Assembly (NCBI RefSeq): GCF_000145235.1
Contig: NC_014391.1
Coordinates: forward strand, 6,930,501-6,994,500
Source: Micromonospora aurantiaca ATCC 27029
Lineage (GTDB): Bacteria; Actinomycetota; Actinomycetes; Mycobacteriales; Micromonosporaceae
DNA length: 64,000 nucleotides
Reading direction: 5' to 3'
The translations under genes were made by a program, and so were the position numbers. The notes below the pieces were generated by a model. That model was not told the DNA's origin. It saw only the letters and a list, made by a program, of their open reading frames with translations, and ran no database searches. The first letter of the stretch is position 1. Each line of letters opens with the position of its first letter. Shown in pieces: positions 23,050 through 31,792 of this stretch.

Positions 23050-24226
23050 GCCGCAGCACCGCGCCGTCGTCGGAACCGGGCCACCCGTCCAGTGCCGACG
23101 GGGCGACTCCCCGCCGGAGCGCCTCGTCGAGCAGCACCGCGAGCGAGTAGCCGGGGTGGGCGGACAACACCCGTTCCAGGGCGACAGCGGCAAGTGCCCC
23201 GTGCCCCGATCGCCACGCGGCGAACGCCAGCAGACAGCCCGGCGCGGCGATCAGGTCCGGCTCGGCGCGTCGCAGCACGTCCGTCCAGAGGCTGATGTCC
23301 TCGTCCCGGCCGTCGGTGCGGGACCAGGCGCGATCGCGTACCGCGACGTGGCTGAGGAGCACTGTCAGCCAGGCCACCTCGTCGTCGTCCAGCCGCTCAC
23401 CGCGCCGCTGCCGGCGGAAGGCGGCTCGCACCGCGGCCGTGCCCGCCGTCCGCACGGCCCGCGGCTCCCCACCTGATCCGGCACGACCTGCCGGCACCTG
23501 GGACTTGCCGCCCGACCCGGGCCCGCCAACCGGGACCGACGACTCCCCCTCCGGCCCAGCACCGTCCGCCGGAACCGGCGGCTCCGCACCCGCCCTCGAA
23601 CTGTCGGCTGGCAAGCCTCCGGCCGGGCTCCCTGCCGACGGCGTGGACGGCCGTCCGGTGAGCGCGGCCAGGCGGAGGCGTGCCCGACCGGTGGCCCGGC
23701 GCATGGCGAGCCGGACCGGCCCGTCGAGCGGGGACACCTGCGCCGCGAGCGCGGCCCGGTCGGGCAGCGCGACCTGACCGGCGAACACAGCCGCCGCGCT
23801 GACCTGGCTGGCGGCCGGGTCGTACGGGGTGCCCTCGGGCGGGCAGCAGGACGGCTCGACGCAGAGGTACGAGAACCAGCGGCCCTCGGTGACCCGCAGC
23901 GCGTCGAGCACCACCAGCCCGGCGGCGGTCAGCGCGTCGCCGATCGCGTCGACGACGCCCGTCACCCGGGCGGCCGGACCGTAGCCGACGACTGTGGCGG
24001 CGTCGGCGTCCTGCCGGGCCACCACCTGCGCCAGGTGCCGGGCCGCCGGACCGGGGTCGGCGCCCGGTGCGGGCAGGTCGCCACGGGCGGCGAAGACGAC
24101 GCGGCGGCCGCGTACCGCGACCACCACCACGCTGTCGGCGGGATGGAAGCCGAGCAGGTAGGGCACGGCCGCGACCATGTCGGCCGGCGAGCGGACGGAG
24201 AGGCGCGCTGGCTCGGTGGAGTTCAT
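23024..24226 (-). CDS. DUF4192 family protein
   Basis: 400 residues. The N-terminal part is the DUF4192 signature: LSVRSPADMVAAVPYLLGFHPADSVVVVAVRGRRVVFAARGDLP, then VVLDALRVTEGRWFSYLCVEPSCCPPEGTPYDPAASQVSAAAVFAG. Family function is unknown. Residues about 205-265 form a low-complexity insert with three imperfect repeats of about 14 residues (PVPADGAGPEGES, SVPVGGPGSGGKS, QVPAGRAGSGGEP). The C-terminal half is helical (DDDEVAWLTVLLSHVAVRDRAW, GCLLAFAAWRSGHGALAAVALERVLSAHPGYSLAVLLDEAL) and ends in an Arg-rich tail. No membrane helices. ATG 24226 opens directly onto the conserved domain. Confidence 0.82.
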   Translation of the reverse strand: MNSTEPARLSVRSPADMVAAVPYLLGFHPADSVVVVAVRGRRVVFAARGDLPAPGADPGPAARHLAQVVARQDADAATVVGYGPAARVTGVVDAIGDALTAAGLVVLDALRVTEGRWFSYLCVEPSCCPPEGTPYDPAASQVSAAAVFAGQVALPDRAALAAQVSPLDGPVRLAMRRATGRARLRLAALTGRPSTPSAGSPAGGLPADSSRAGAEPPVPADGAGPEGESSVPVGGPGSGGKSQVPAGRAGSGGEPRAVRTAGTAAVRAAFRRQRRGERLDDDEVAWLTVLLSHVAVRDRAWSRTDGRDEDISLWTDVLRRAEPDLIAAPGCLLAFAAWRSGHGALAAVALERVLSAHPGYSLAVLLDEALRRGVAPSALDGWPGSDDGAVLRRRRRRPRR

Positions 24227-24266
24227 GCCGGGAGCGTGGGCGGTCGCGCGTCACCGCGTCCGCCCC

Positions 24267-24307
24267 TGTGGACGACACGCGGTCCGTCCACAGATACGGA
24301 GCGTATC
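24267..24307. promoter_or_regulatory. two adjacent dyads in the DUF4192/phosphotransferase divergent spacer
   Basis: TGTGGACG (24267-24274) and CGTCCACA (24285-24292) form a perfect inverted pair with a 10-base centre; directly adjoining is GATACG-GAG-CGTATC (24293-24307). Each half of the first dyad also differs by one or two bases from the high-GC DnaA box TTGTCCACA. The spacer is 152 bp and divergent. Probable operator or DnaA-type sites; unproven. Confidence 0.45.
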
Positions 24308-24378
24308 GGTCCAGGTCAGCGGCGATCGGCGGTGCCGCCCGGCACACGGATGTCCGGGGTAACCGCTACCTTGCGCAC

Positions 24379-25293
24379 ATGGACCTGGCGTACCTGCGGG
24401 CACACCCGGAGCACCTGCCGACCTTCCTGACCCACCAGCGGATCCGGGAGACCCCGGTCTCCGGCGGTGACATCTGCGCCGCCTCCCGGCTGACGCTCGA
24501 CGACGGGCACTCGGTGTTCGCCAAGACCTGGCCGGAACGGGCGGCGCGTCCGCTGCCGGAGGGCTTCTTCGCCGCCGAGGCGGCCGGGCTGCGCTGGCTG
24601 CGCGAGGCCGGCCCGGTGCCCGTACCGGATGTGCTCGTCGCGTTGCCCGACCTGCTGGCGCTCGACTGGGTGGAGCCCGGCGAACCGACGCCGGAGGCCG
24701 CGGAGGCGTTCGGCCGCGATCTCGCCGGGCTGCACCGCGCCGGGGCGCCCGCGTTCGGCGCGGACTGGCCGGGGTTCATCGGCGCGCTGCCGCAGGACAA
24801 CACGCCCGACCCCGGTCCCTGGCCGGACTGGTTCGCCCGGCGCCGCCTGCTGCCCTACCTGCGCATGTCGGTCGACGGCGGCGCGCTCGACGGTGCCGGG
24901 GCGGCGCTCGTCGAGCAGGTCGTCGAGCGGATCGGCGAGTTCGGCGGTGACGAGCAGCCGGCCCGGCTGCACGGCGATCTCTGGCCCGGCAACCTGCTCT
25001 GGGGCGCCGACGGCCGGGTCTGGCTGGTCGACCCGGCCGCGCACGGCGGCCACCGCGAGACCGACCTGGCCCAGCTCGCGCTGTTCGGCGGTCCGCCGCA
25101 CCTGGACCGGATCACGGCCGCCTACCGGGAGGCGTGGCCGCTCGCCGACGGGTGGCGGGAACGTGTACCGCTGCACCAGTTGCATCTGCTGCTCGTGCAC
25201 ACCGCGATCTTCGGCGCGGCGTACGCGGACGCGGTCCTCTCCACCGCCCGTGCCGCCCTCCGGGGGCCCGACCGCGCTACGGTCGAGGGATGA
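24379..25293 (+). CDS. phosphotransferase family protein (fructosamine kinase-like)
   Basis: 304 residues of the aminoglycoside-phosphotransferase/kinase-like fold. FAKTWPERA supplies the ATP-contacting Lys; the catalytic loop is RLHGDLWPGNLLWG (His-Gly-Asp-x-Trp-x-x-Asn) and VWLVDPAAHGGHRETDLA holds the metal-binding Asp. The DLWPGN and DPA-HGG-RE-DLA wording is the fructosamine/ketosamine-3-kinase pattern, enzymes that remove glycation adducts from proteins. The C terminus (LHQLHLLLVHTAIFGAAYADAV) fits that family. Its stop overlaps the moaA start by four bases (ATGA), so it is coupled to cofactor synthesis genes, an association without evident logic. Confidence 0.87.
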   Translation: MDLAYLRAHPEHLPTFLTHQRIRETPVSGGDICAASRLTLDDGHSVFAKTWPERAARPLPEGFFAAEAAGLRWLREAGPVPVPDVLVALPDLLALDWVEPGEPTPEAAEAFGRDLAGLHRAGAPAFGADWPGFIGALPQDNTPDPGPWPDWFARRRLLPYLRMSVDGGALDGAGAALVEQVVERIGEFGGDEQPARLHGDLWPGNLLWGADGRVWLVDPAAHGGHRETDLAQLALFGGPPHLDRITAAYREAWPLADGWRERVPLHQLHLLLVHTAIFGAAYADAVLSTARAALRGPDRATVEG

Positions 25294-26303
25294 GCGCCCC
25301 CCGGACGGCCGACGGCGTCCTCGCCGACCGGTACGGCCGTGTCGCCCGGGACCTACGGGTCTCGCTCACCGACAAGTGCAACCTGCGCTGCACCTACTGC
25401 ATGCCGGCGGAGGGCCTGCCCTGGCTGGCCAATCCGCAGCTGCTCACCGACGACGAGATCATCCGGCTGGTGGGTGTCGCGGTCTCCCGGCTCGGCATCA
25501 CCGAGGTGCGCTTCACCGGCGGCGAGCCGCTGATCAGGCCGGGCCTGCCGGGCATCGTGGCCGCGGTCGCCGCGCTCACGCCCCGGCCGCGCATCTCGCT
25601 GACCACGAACGGCATCGGTCTGGCCCGCATGGCGCCGGCGCTGCGTGCCGCCGGGCTGGATCGCGTCAACGTCTCCCTCGACACGCTGGACCGGGACCGG
25701 TTCACCGCGCTGACCCGCCGCGACCGGCTCGCCGACGTGCTCGCCGGGCTGGCCGGGGCCGCGGAAGCCGGGCTGACCCCAGTGAAGATCAACTCGGTGC
25801 TCATGCGCGGCACGAACGACGACGAGGCGCCCGCGCTGCTCCGGTTCGCGCTCGCGCACGGCTACGAGCTGCGGTTCATCGAGCAGATGCCGCTCGACGC
25901 CCAGCACGGCTGGGACCGCTCGACCATGGTCACCGCCGACGAGATCCTGGCCTCCCTGCACGCCGCGTTCGCGCTGACGCCGGACCCGTCCGAGCGCGGT
26001 GCGGCACCGGCCGAGACGTGGCTGGTGGACGGCGGGCCGGCCCGGGTCGGGGTGATCGCCAGCGTGACCCGGCCGTTCTGCGGCGACTGCGACCGCACCC
26101 GGCTCACCGCCGACGGCCAGGTGCGCAACTGCCTGTTCGCCACCGAGGAGTCGGACCTGCGCGGCGCGTTGCGCGACGGCGCGGACGACGAGGAGCTGGC
26201 TCGCCGCTGGCGCGCCGCGATGTGGGTCAAGCGGGCCGGGCACGGCATCGACGATCCGACGTTCCTCCAGCCCGCGCGCTCGATGTCGGCGATCGGAGGC
26301 TGA
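25290..26303 (+). CDS. moaA: GTP 3',8-cyclase MoaA
   Basis: 337 residues. The radical-SAM cluster is CNLRCTYC (Cys30, 34, 37), the GTP-binding cluster uses Cys264, Cys267 and Cys281 in FCGDC and QVRNC, and the protein ends in Gly-Gly, which is needed for activity in known MoaA. RFTGGEPLIRPGL and ISLTTNGIG are SAM-binding motifs. The enzyme turns GTP into 3',8-cyclo-GTP, the first step to molybdopterin. ATG 25290 overlaps the preceding kinase stop. moaD follows two bases later; moaC, moaE, mogA and moeA are 12-15 kb away. Confidence 0.97.
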   Translation: MSAPRTADGVLADRYGRVARDLRVSLTDKCNLRCTYCMPAEGLPWLANPQLLTDDEIIRLVGVAVSRLGITEVRFTGGEPLIRPGLPGIVAAVAALTPRPRISLTTNGIGLARMAPALRAAGLDRVNVSLDTLDRDRFTALTRRDRLADVLAGLAGAAEAGLTPVKINSVLMRGTNDDEAPALLRFALAHGYELRFIEQMPLDAQHGWDRSTMVTADEILASLHAAFALTPDPSERGAAPAETWLVDGGPARVGVIASVTRPFCGDCDRTRLTADGQVRNCLFATEESDLRGALRDGADDEELARRWRAAMWVKRAGHGIDDPTFLQPARSMSAIGG

Positions 26304-26305
26304 GG

Positions 26306-26551
26306 GTGGAGCTCACAGTCCGCTACTTCGCCGGGGCCCGCGCGGCCGCGGGACGATCCGAGGAGACCGCATCCGCCGGCCGGTCCCTGGACGAACTCCT
26401 CGATGACCTGGCCGCCCGGCACGGCGAACGCCTCGCGGTGGTGCTGAAGGCGGCGAGTTTCCTGGTCGACGGCGTGGCCTGTCATGATCGACGGGCACTG
26501 TTGCCGGCCGGGGTGACGGTGGACGTGCTGCCGCCCTTCGCGGGCGGCTGA
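26306..26551 (+). CDS. moaD: molybdopterin synthase sulfur-carrier subunit (MoaD/ThiS family)
   Basis: 81 residues, beta-grasp fold: VELTVRYFAGARAAAGRSEE, LDELLDDLAARHGERL, the strand SFLVDGVAC and the end VTVDVLPPFAGG. The C-terminal Gly-Gly is the site that is adenylated and thiocarboxylated before sulfur transfer to precursor Z. GTG 26306 lies two bases after the moaA stop, within the same operon. Its partner MoaE is encoded in the distant block at 38 kb. Confidence 0.9.
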   Translation: MELTVRYFAGARAAAGRSEETASAGRSLDELLDDLAARHGERLAVVLKAASFLVDGVACHDRRALLPAGVTVDVLPPFAGG

Positions 26552-26562
26552 GGGGGGCACAC

Positions 26563-27834
26563 GTGCTGGCCATGGCGACATTCCTGGGCTTCGTCGTGCT
26601 CGTGATCGGCCTGATCCACTTCTACCTGTGGAGGCGGCTGGTCCGGGACACCACGCGCCCCGGGCGGTGGCGCCGGGCCGGTGGCGTGACGATCGCGGCG
26701 CTGGCGGTGCTCGTGCCGGTGACCATGGCCGGCACGCGCAACGGCTGGTACTGGCTGGCCTGGCCCGGCTACCTCTGGGTCGCGCTCATGTTCTACCTGC
26801 TGGTGCTGCTGCTTGTGCTGGAGGTGCCGACCGCTGTGGTCCGGCTCGTGCTGCGTCGGCGGGCCCGCTCGGCGGTCGCCGCCGGCCCGGAGCCCGAGCC
26901 CGCGCTCGTGGGCGCGGCGACGGCGGACGGTCCGACGCCGCCGCCGGTCGACCCCACCGACGCGCCGCCGGCCGGCACCCACGCGCCGGACCACGACCCC
27001 TCCCGGCGGCTGCTGCTCGCGCGCGGGGCGGCGATCTTCGCCGGGCTCACCGCCGCCGGTGTCACCGGGTACGGCGTCCGCACCGCGATGGGTCCGCCGC
27101 AGCTCGACCGGGTGCAGATCCCGCTGGCCAAGCTGCCCCGCAGCATGGACGGACTGCGTATCGCCACCGTCTCCGACATCCACATCGGGCCGTTGCGCGG
27201 CCGGGCGCACACCGAGCGGATCGTCGCGATGATCAATCGGATGGACGCCGACCTGGTCGCCGTGGTCGGTGACCTGGTCGACGGCACGGTGGCCGAACTG
27301 GGCGAGGCCGCCGAGCCGCTGCGCGACCTGCGGTCCCGGTACGGGAGCTTCTTCGTCACCGGCAACCACGAGTACTACTCGGGCGTCGAGGAGTGGGTCC
27401 GCGAGGTCGACCGGCTCGGCCTGCGCGTGCTCCAGAACGAGCGGCAGGAGATCCAGGCCCGGGGCGGCGTGCTGGACCTCGCCGGGGTGAACGACGTGAG
27501 CGCCGCCGGCACCGGGGTGGCCGCGCCCGCCGACTACGCCGCCGCTCTCGGCGACCGCGACCCGAGCCGGCCGGTGGTGTTGCTGGCGCACCAGCCGGTG
27601 GCCGCGCAGGAGGCGGCGAAGTTCGGCGTCGACCTCCAGCTCTCCGGGCACACGCACGGCGGCCAGATGGTGCCGTTCAACCTGGCGGTGAAGCTCGAAC
27701 AGCCGGTGGTCTCCGGTCTCGGCGAGGTCGACGGCACGAAGGTCTACGTCACGAACGGCGCCGGCTTCTGGGGCCCGCCGGTGCGGGTGGGCGCGCCTCC
27801 CCAGGTGACGCTCGTCGAGCTGCGCGCTCAATAG
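26563..27834 (+). CDS. membrane-anchored metallophosphoesterase (YaeI/YkuE-like)
   Basis: About 423 residues. Four N-terminal hydrophobic segments cover residues 1-110 (FLGFVVLVIGLIHFYLW, VTIAALAVLVPVTMAG, WPGYLWVALMFYLLVLLLVLEV), then a linker rich in Pro and Asp, a further helix (RLLLARGAAIFAGLTAAGVTG) and the catalytic domain. The phosphoesterase motifs are all present: VSDIHIGPL, VVGDLVDG, VTGNHEYYSG, LLAHQP and LSGHTHGGQM. Members of this group hydrolyse phosphodiesters or UDP-diacylglucosamine-like lipids; substrate here is open. GTG 26563 follows GGGGGG; ATG 26572 is an alternative. It lies 11 bp after moaD and could be cotranscribed. Confidence 0.88.
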   Translation: MLAMATFLGFVVLVIGLIHFYLWRRLVRDTTRPGRWRRAGGVTIAALAVLVPVTMAGTRNGWYWLAWPGYLWVALMFYLLVLLLVLEVPTAVVRLVLRRRARSAVAAGPEPEPALVGAATADGPTPPPVDPTDAPPAGTHAPDHDPSRRLLLARGAAIFAGLTAAGVTGYGVRTAMGPPQLDRVQIPLAKLPRSMDGLRIATVSDIHIGPLRGRAHTERIVAMINRMDADLVAVVGDLVDGTVAELGEAAEPLRDLRSRYGSFFVTGNHEYYSGVEEWVREVDRLGLRVLQNERQEIQARGGVLDLAGVNDVSAAGTGVAAPADYAAALGDRDPSRPVVLLAHQPVAAQEAAKFGVDLQLSGHTHGGQMVPFNLAVKLEQPVVSGLGEVDGTKVYVTNGAGFWGPPVRVGAPPQVTLVELRAQ

Positions 27835-27913
27835 CGTGCATGGGCCGCCGAGTCCAGCACCGCATTGCTCAGGTCACCCGTACGCGTGGCGACGGGCGGG
27901 CGGGGGACCGGAC

Positions 27914-30900
27914 GTGACAGGATGCGGCGTGCCTCCGTTCAGCGCCGCACCCCCCGGTGGCCTCCCGCCGTACGTCGCGGATCTGCACATCCACTCGAAG
28001 TACTCCCGCGCGTGCAGCCGCGACCTGACCCTGCCGAACCTGGCCTGGTGGGCCCGGCGCAAGGGCATCGGCGTGCTCGGCACCGGCGACTTCACCCATC
28101 CCGCCTGGTACGACCACCTGCGCGAGACGCTGCACCCGGCCGAGCAGGGCCTGTACCGGCTCTCACCCGAGGCGGAACGGGACGTCGCCCGGCGGCTGCC
28201 GCCCCGGCTGGCCAGTGAGGCGGAGGCCGACCCGGTCCGGTACATGCTGAGCGTGGAGATCTCCACGATCTACAAGCGCGACGACCGGACGCGCAAGGTG
28301 CACCACCTGATCTACCTGCCGGACCTGGACGCGGTGGCCCGGTTCAACACCGCGCTGGGCCGGATCGGCAACCTCGGCTCGGACGGCCGGCCGATCCTCG
28401 GGCTGGACTCCCGCGACCTGCTGGAGATCACGCTGGAGGCAAGCCCGGACGGCTACCTGGTGCCCGCGCACATCTGGACGCCCTGGTTCTCCGCGCTCGG
28501 CTCGAAGTCCGGCTTCGACGCGATCGCCGACTGCTACGCCGACCTGGCCGAGCACATCTTCGCGGTGGAAACCGGCCTGTCGTCCGACCCGGAGATGAAC
28601 TGGCGGGTCGGCAGCCTGGACCGCTACCAGCTGGTGTCGAACTCGGACGCGCACTCGCCGCCCGCGCTGGCCCGGGAGGCCACGGTCCTCACCGCCGCCC
28701 GCGACTACTTCGCCATCCGCGAGGCGTTGCGGACCGGCGACGGGCTCGCGGGCACCGTCGAGTTCTTCCCGGAGGAGGGCAAGTACCACGCCGACGGGCA
28801 CCGGCTGTGCGGCGTGAACTGGTCCCCGGAGCGGACCCGCGAGGCGGGCGGACGCTGCCCGGAGTGCGGCAAGCCGCTGACTGTGGGCGTACTCAGCCGG
28901 GTCGAGGAGCTGGCGGACCGCGCGGCGGGGCACCGGCCGGCGCACGCCCGCGAGGTGACCCATCTGGTGCCGCTGGCCGAGATCCTGGGCGAGCTGAACC
29001 GGGTCGGCGCGCGGTCGAAGAAGGTCGAGGGCAAGCTCAACGAGCTGATCGCCGCGCTCGGACCGGAGCTGGAGATCCTCACGCGTACCCCGATCGAGGA
29101 GATCGGCCGCGTCGGCGGCGAGCTGCTCGCGGAGGGCATCGGCCGGCTGCGCCGCGGCGACGTGCGCCGGGTGCCGGGCTACGACGGGGAGTACGGCGTG
29201 ATCACGCTGTTCGACCCGGCGGAACTGGGCGCCGGGGGTGCCCGGGCCGGGCAGGAGACGCTGTTCGACGTACCGGTGCCCGCGCAGCGGCGGCCGGCGG
29301 AGTCGGCGCCGAAACCGAAGGCCAAGCGCCCGGCGGCGGCCCGGCCGGAACCGAAGCGGACGCCGACGCCAGCGCCCCCGATCGCGCCGCCGCCGTCTCC
29401 GCACGAGCCGTTCGAGCCGATGCTCGCCGGGATGGAGGAGGTCGGCACCGGCCTGCTGGACCGGCTGGACGCGATGCAGCGGGTGGCCGCGTCGGCGCCG
29501 GGTGGCCCGCTGCTGATCGTGGCCGGTCCGGGCACCGGCAAGACCCGCACGCTCACCCACCGGATCGCGTACCTGTGCGCGGAGCTGAACGTCTTCCCCG
29601 ATCAGTGCCTGGCGATCACGTTCACCCGGCGGGCGGCCGAGGAGCTGCGGCACCGGCTGGACGGGCTGCTCGGCCCGGTCGCCGAGGACGTCACGGTGGG
29701 TACGTTCCACTCGCTCGGCCTGACCGTGCTGCGGGAGAACGCGACGGCGGCCGGGCTGCCGGCGGACTTCCGGATCGCCGACGAGGCGGACCGGGCGGCG
29801 GCGCGCGCCGAGGCCGGTGACGACGACGAGCGGTACGTGGCACTGCTGCGCAAGCGGGACCTGGTCGACCTGGACGAGCTGCTGACGCTGCCGGTGGCCC
29901 TGCTGAAGGGTGACCGGAAGCTGGTCCGCGAGTACCGCGAGCGGTGGAAGTGGATCTTCGTCGACGAGTACCAGGACGTCGACGCGGTGCAGTACGAGCT
30001 GCTGCGGCTGCTCAGCCCGCCGGACGGCAACCTGTGCGCGATCGGTGACCCGGACCAGGCGATCTACTCGTTCCGGGGCGCCGACGTGGGCTACTTCCTG
30101 CGGTTCTCGCAGGACTTCACCGACGCGCGGCTGGTCCGGCTGAACCGCAACTACCGCTCCTCCGCGCCGATCCTGGCCGCCGCGGTGCAGGCCATCGCGC
30201 CGTCGTCGCTGGTGCGCGGCCGGCGTCTCGACCCGGCCCGGCTCGACCCGGAGGCGCCGCTGGTCGGCCGGTACGCGGCGAGTTCCGCCTACGACGAGGC
30301 CGACTTCGTGGTCCGTACCGTGGACGAGCTGGTCGGCGGCCTGTCCCACCGCTCGCTCGACTCGGGTCGGATCGACGGGCGGACCACCTCGCTGTCCTTC
30401 TCCGACATCGCGGTGCTCTACCGGACCGACGCGCAGGCCGCACCGATCGTGGACGCGCTGGCCCGGGCGAACATCCCGGTGCAGAAGCGCTCGCACGACC
30501 GGCTGCGCGACCGTCCCGGCGTGCCCGCAATCGCCCGCGAGCTGCGCCACGCCGGTCTGGACGGTTCGCTCGCGGCCCGGGTACGGCAGGCCGGGCAGAT
30601 CCTGGCCGAGCGCTTCGCCGTGCCCACGCTCGACGGTTCCGGCGCGGTACGCCCCGAGGACGTCCGCACGGCGGTGGACCTGCTCACCCCGCTGGCCCGG
30701 CGCTGCGGCGACGACCTCGACCTGTTCCTCAACCAGCTCGCCACCGGCGCGGAGGTGGACGCGCTCGACCCGCGCGCCGAGGCGGTCACGCTGCTCACGC
30801 TGCACGCCGCGAAGGGTCTGGAGTTCCCGGTGGTGTTCCTGGTCGGCGCCGAGGACGGGCTGCTGCCGCTGCGCTGGCCCGGATCCGAGCCGGACGACGA

Positions 30901-31114
30901 CGCGGTGGCCGAGGAGCGCCGGCTGTTCTTCGTCGGGCTGACCCGGGCACAGGACCGGCTCTACGTGAGCCACGCGGGCCGCCGCGCCCGGCACGGCGCG
31001 GAACGCGACACCCGCCCGTCGCCGTTCCTCGACGTGATCGACCCGGCGCTGTTCGAGCGTCTGGACGCGACCGAGCCCCGCCGTCCGAAGGACCACCAGC
31101 TCCGTCTGATCTGA
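27914..31114 (+). CDS. endonuclease Q-like PHP domain fused to UvrD/Rep-type DNA helicase
   Basis: 1066 residues. Residues 20-430 match the endonuclease Q family (TIGR00375): PHP metal motifs DLHIHSKYS, GTGDFTHP, the Glu of LSVEIST, HHLIYLPD, VPAHIWTPWFSALGSKSGFD and SNSDAHSPP. A zinc-finger region follows with Cys299, Cys315 and Cys318; where EndoQ relatives usually have a second Cys of the first pair (CGVC), this one has CGVN. A Pro/Lys/Arg linker (455-500) leads to an SF1A helicase: P-loop GPGTGKT (538-544), FTRRAAEELRHRL, GTFHSLGL, VDEYQDVD, GDPDQAIYSFRGAD, LNRNYRS, LTLHAAKGLEFPVVF and VGLTRAQDRLYVS. EndoQ nicks DNA 5' of uracil, hypoxanthine or abasic sites. GTG 27914 is the assumed start; GTG 27929 is possible. 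Confidence 0.9.
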   Translation: MTGCGVPPFSAAPPGGLPPYVADLHIHSKYSRACSRDLTLPNLAWWARRKGIGVLGTGDFTHPAWYDHLRETLHPAEQGLYRLSPEAERDVARRLPPRLASEAEADPVRYMLSVEISTIYKRDDRTRKVHHLIYLPDLDAVARFNTALGRIGNLGSDGRPILGLDSRDLLEITLEASPDGYLVPAHIWTPWFSALGSKSGFDAIADCYADLAEHIFAVETGLSSDPEMNWRVGSLDRYQLVSNSDAHSPPALAREATVLTAARDYFAIREALRTGDGLAGTVEFFPEEGKYHADGHRLCGVNWSPERTREAGGRCPECGKPLTVGVLSRVEELADRAAGHRPAHAREVTHLVPLAEILGELNRVGARSKKVEGKLNELIAALGPELEILTRTPIEEIGRVGGELLAEGIGRLRRGDVRRVPGYDGEYGVITLFDPAELGAGGARAGQETLFDVPVPAQRRPAESAPKPKAKRPAAARPEPKRTPTPAPPIAPPPSPHEPFEPMLAGMEEVGTGLLDRLDAMQRVAASAPGGPLLIVAGPGTGKTRTLTHRIAYLCAELNVFPDQCLAITFTRRAAEELRHRLDGLLGPVAEDVTVGTFHSLGLTVLRENATAAGLPADFRIADEADRAAARAEAGDDDERYVALLRKRDLVDLDELLTLPVALLKGDRKLVREYRERWKWIFVDEYQDVDAVQYELLRLLSPPDGNLCAIGDPDQAIYSFRGADVGYFLRFSQDFTDARLVRLNRNYRSSAPILAAAVQAIAPSSLVRGRRLDPARLDPEAPLVGRYAASSAYDEADFVVRTVDELVGGLSHRSLDSGRIDGRTTSLSFSDIAVLYRTDAQAAPIVDALARANIPVQKRSHDRLRDRPGVPAIARELRHAGLDGSLAARVRQAGQILAERFAVPTLDGSGAVRPEDVRTAVDLLTPLARRCGDDLDLFLNQLATGAEVDALDPRAEAVTLLTLHAAKGLEFPVVFLVGAEDGLLPLRWPGSEPDDDAVAEERRLFFVGLTRAQDRLYVSHAGRRARHGAERDTRPSPFLDVIDPALFERLDATEPRRPKDHQLRLI

Positions 31115-31145
31115 CCGCCCGCGGCACCCGCGCCGAGCGCGCAGG

Positions 31146-31781
31146 TCAGCCGAGGACGGCGGCGAGCCACGCACCGCCGAGCAGCGCCGGGCCGAACGGC
31201 ACCGGCGTGTCCCGGCGTACCCGGCCGGCGGCGAGCAGGACCAGCACCGTTACTCCGGCGAGCACGTGCGGCAGGAGCAGCCCGAGCCGCAGCGCCGGCC
31301 AGCCGAGCCAGCCCAGCGGCAGCCCGAGCGCGGCGGCGAGCTTCACGTCGCCGAAGCCGAGCCGGGCGCGGGGCAGCAGCGCCAGCAGCGCGTACCCGAT
31401 GAAGGAGAGCGTGGCCCCGGCCACCGCGACGGCCAGGTGGCGCGGTTCGCCGGTCGCCGCTGTGGCAGCGGCCGGTCCGAGCCCGCCGCCGAGCGCGACC
31501 AGGCCGACGAGCGGGTCGGGCAGCCGCAGCGCGGTCAGGTCGGTGACCACGAGGACCAACCCGGTGGCGGCGACCGGCAGCAGCGCGGGCAGCGCCGGAT
31601 CGGCGCCCCGAGCGGCGGCGAGCCCGCCGAACACCACGGCGCCGACGAGGGCGAGCACACTCCGGTTCGGAGTTCGGACCCGGCCGCCGGTGTCGGGAAC
31701 GAAGGACCGCCCGACCGGGACCGCCGCCCACCCGGCCGCCGCACCCAGCAGCGCGACCCCCGTCACCAGCAGCGCCGACAC
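31146..31781 (-). CDS. prepilin peptidase (A24 family, short form)
   Basis: 211 residues, about seven hydrophobic segments. The two catalytic aspartate motifs of A24 peptidases are visible: TDLTALRLPDPLV and GFGDVKLAAALGLPLGW (GxGD). There is no N-terminal methyltransferase domain, so it is the short archaeal/actinobacterial TadV-like form. The family cleaves leader peptides of type IV pilin or Flp pilin precursors in the membrane. No pilus genes are in the window, so its substrates lie elsewhere. Confidence 0.87.
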   Translation of the reverse strand: MSALLVTGVALLGAAAGWAAVPVGRSFVPDTGGRVRTPNRSVLALVGAVVFGGLAAARGADPALPALLPVAATGLVLVVTDLTALRLPDPLVGLVALGGGLGPAAATAATGEPRHLAVAVAGATLSFIGYALLALLPRARLGFGDVKLAAALGLPLGWLGWPALRLGLLLPHVLAGVTVLVLLAAGRVRRDTPVPFGPALLGGAWLAAVLG

Positions 31782-31792
31782 GGGCCGGGACG

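Noticed and set aside
28163..31174. 1003-codon open frame on the minus strand opposite the EndoQ-UvrD gene
   Set aside because: It mirrors the high GC third-position pattern of the true gene; the translation is Arg/Val/Gln-rich without domains, whereas the plus strand has complete motifs throughout.
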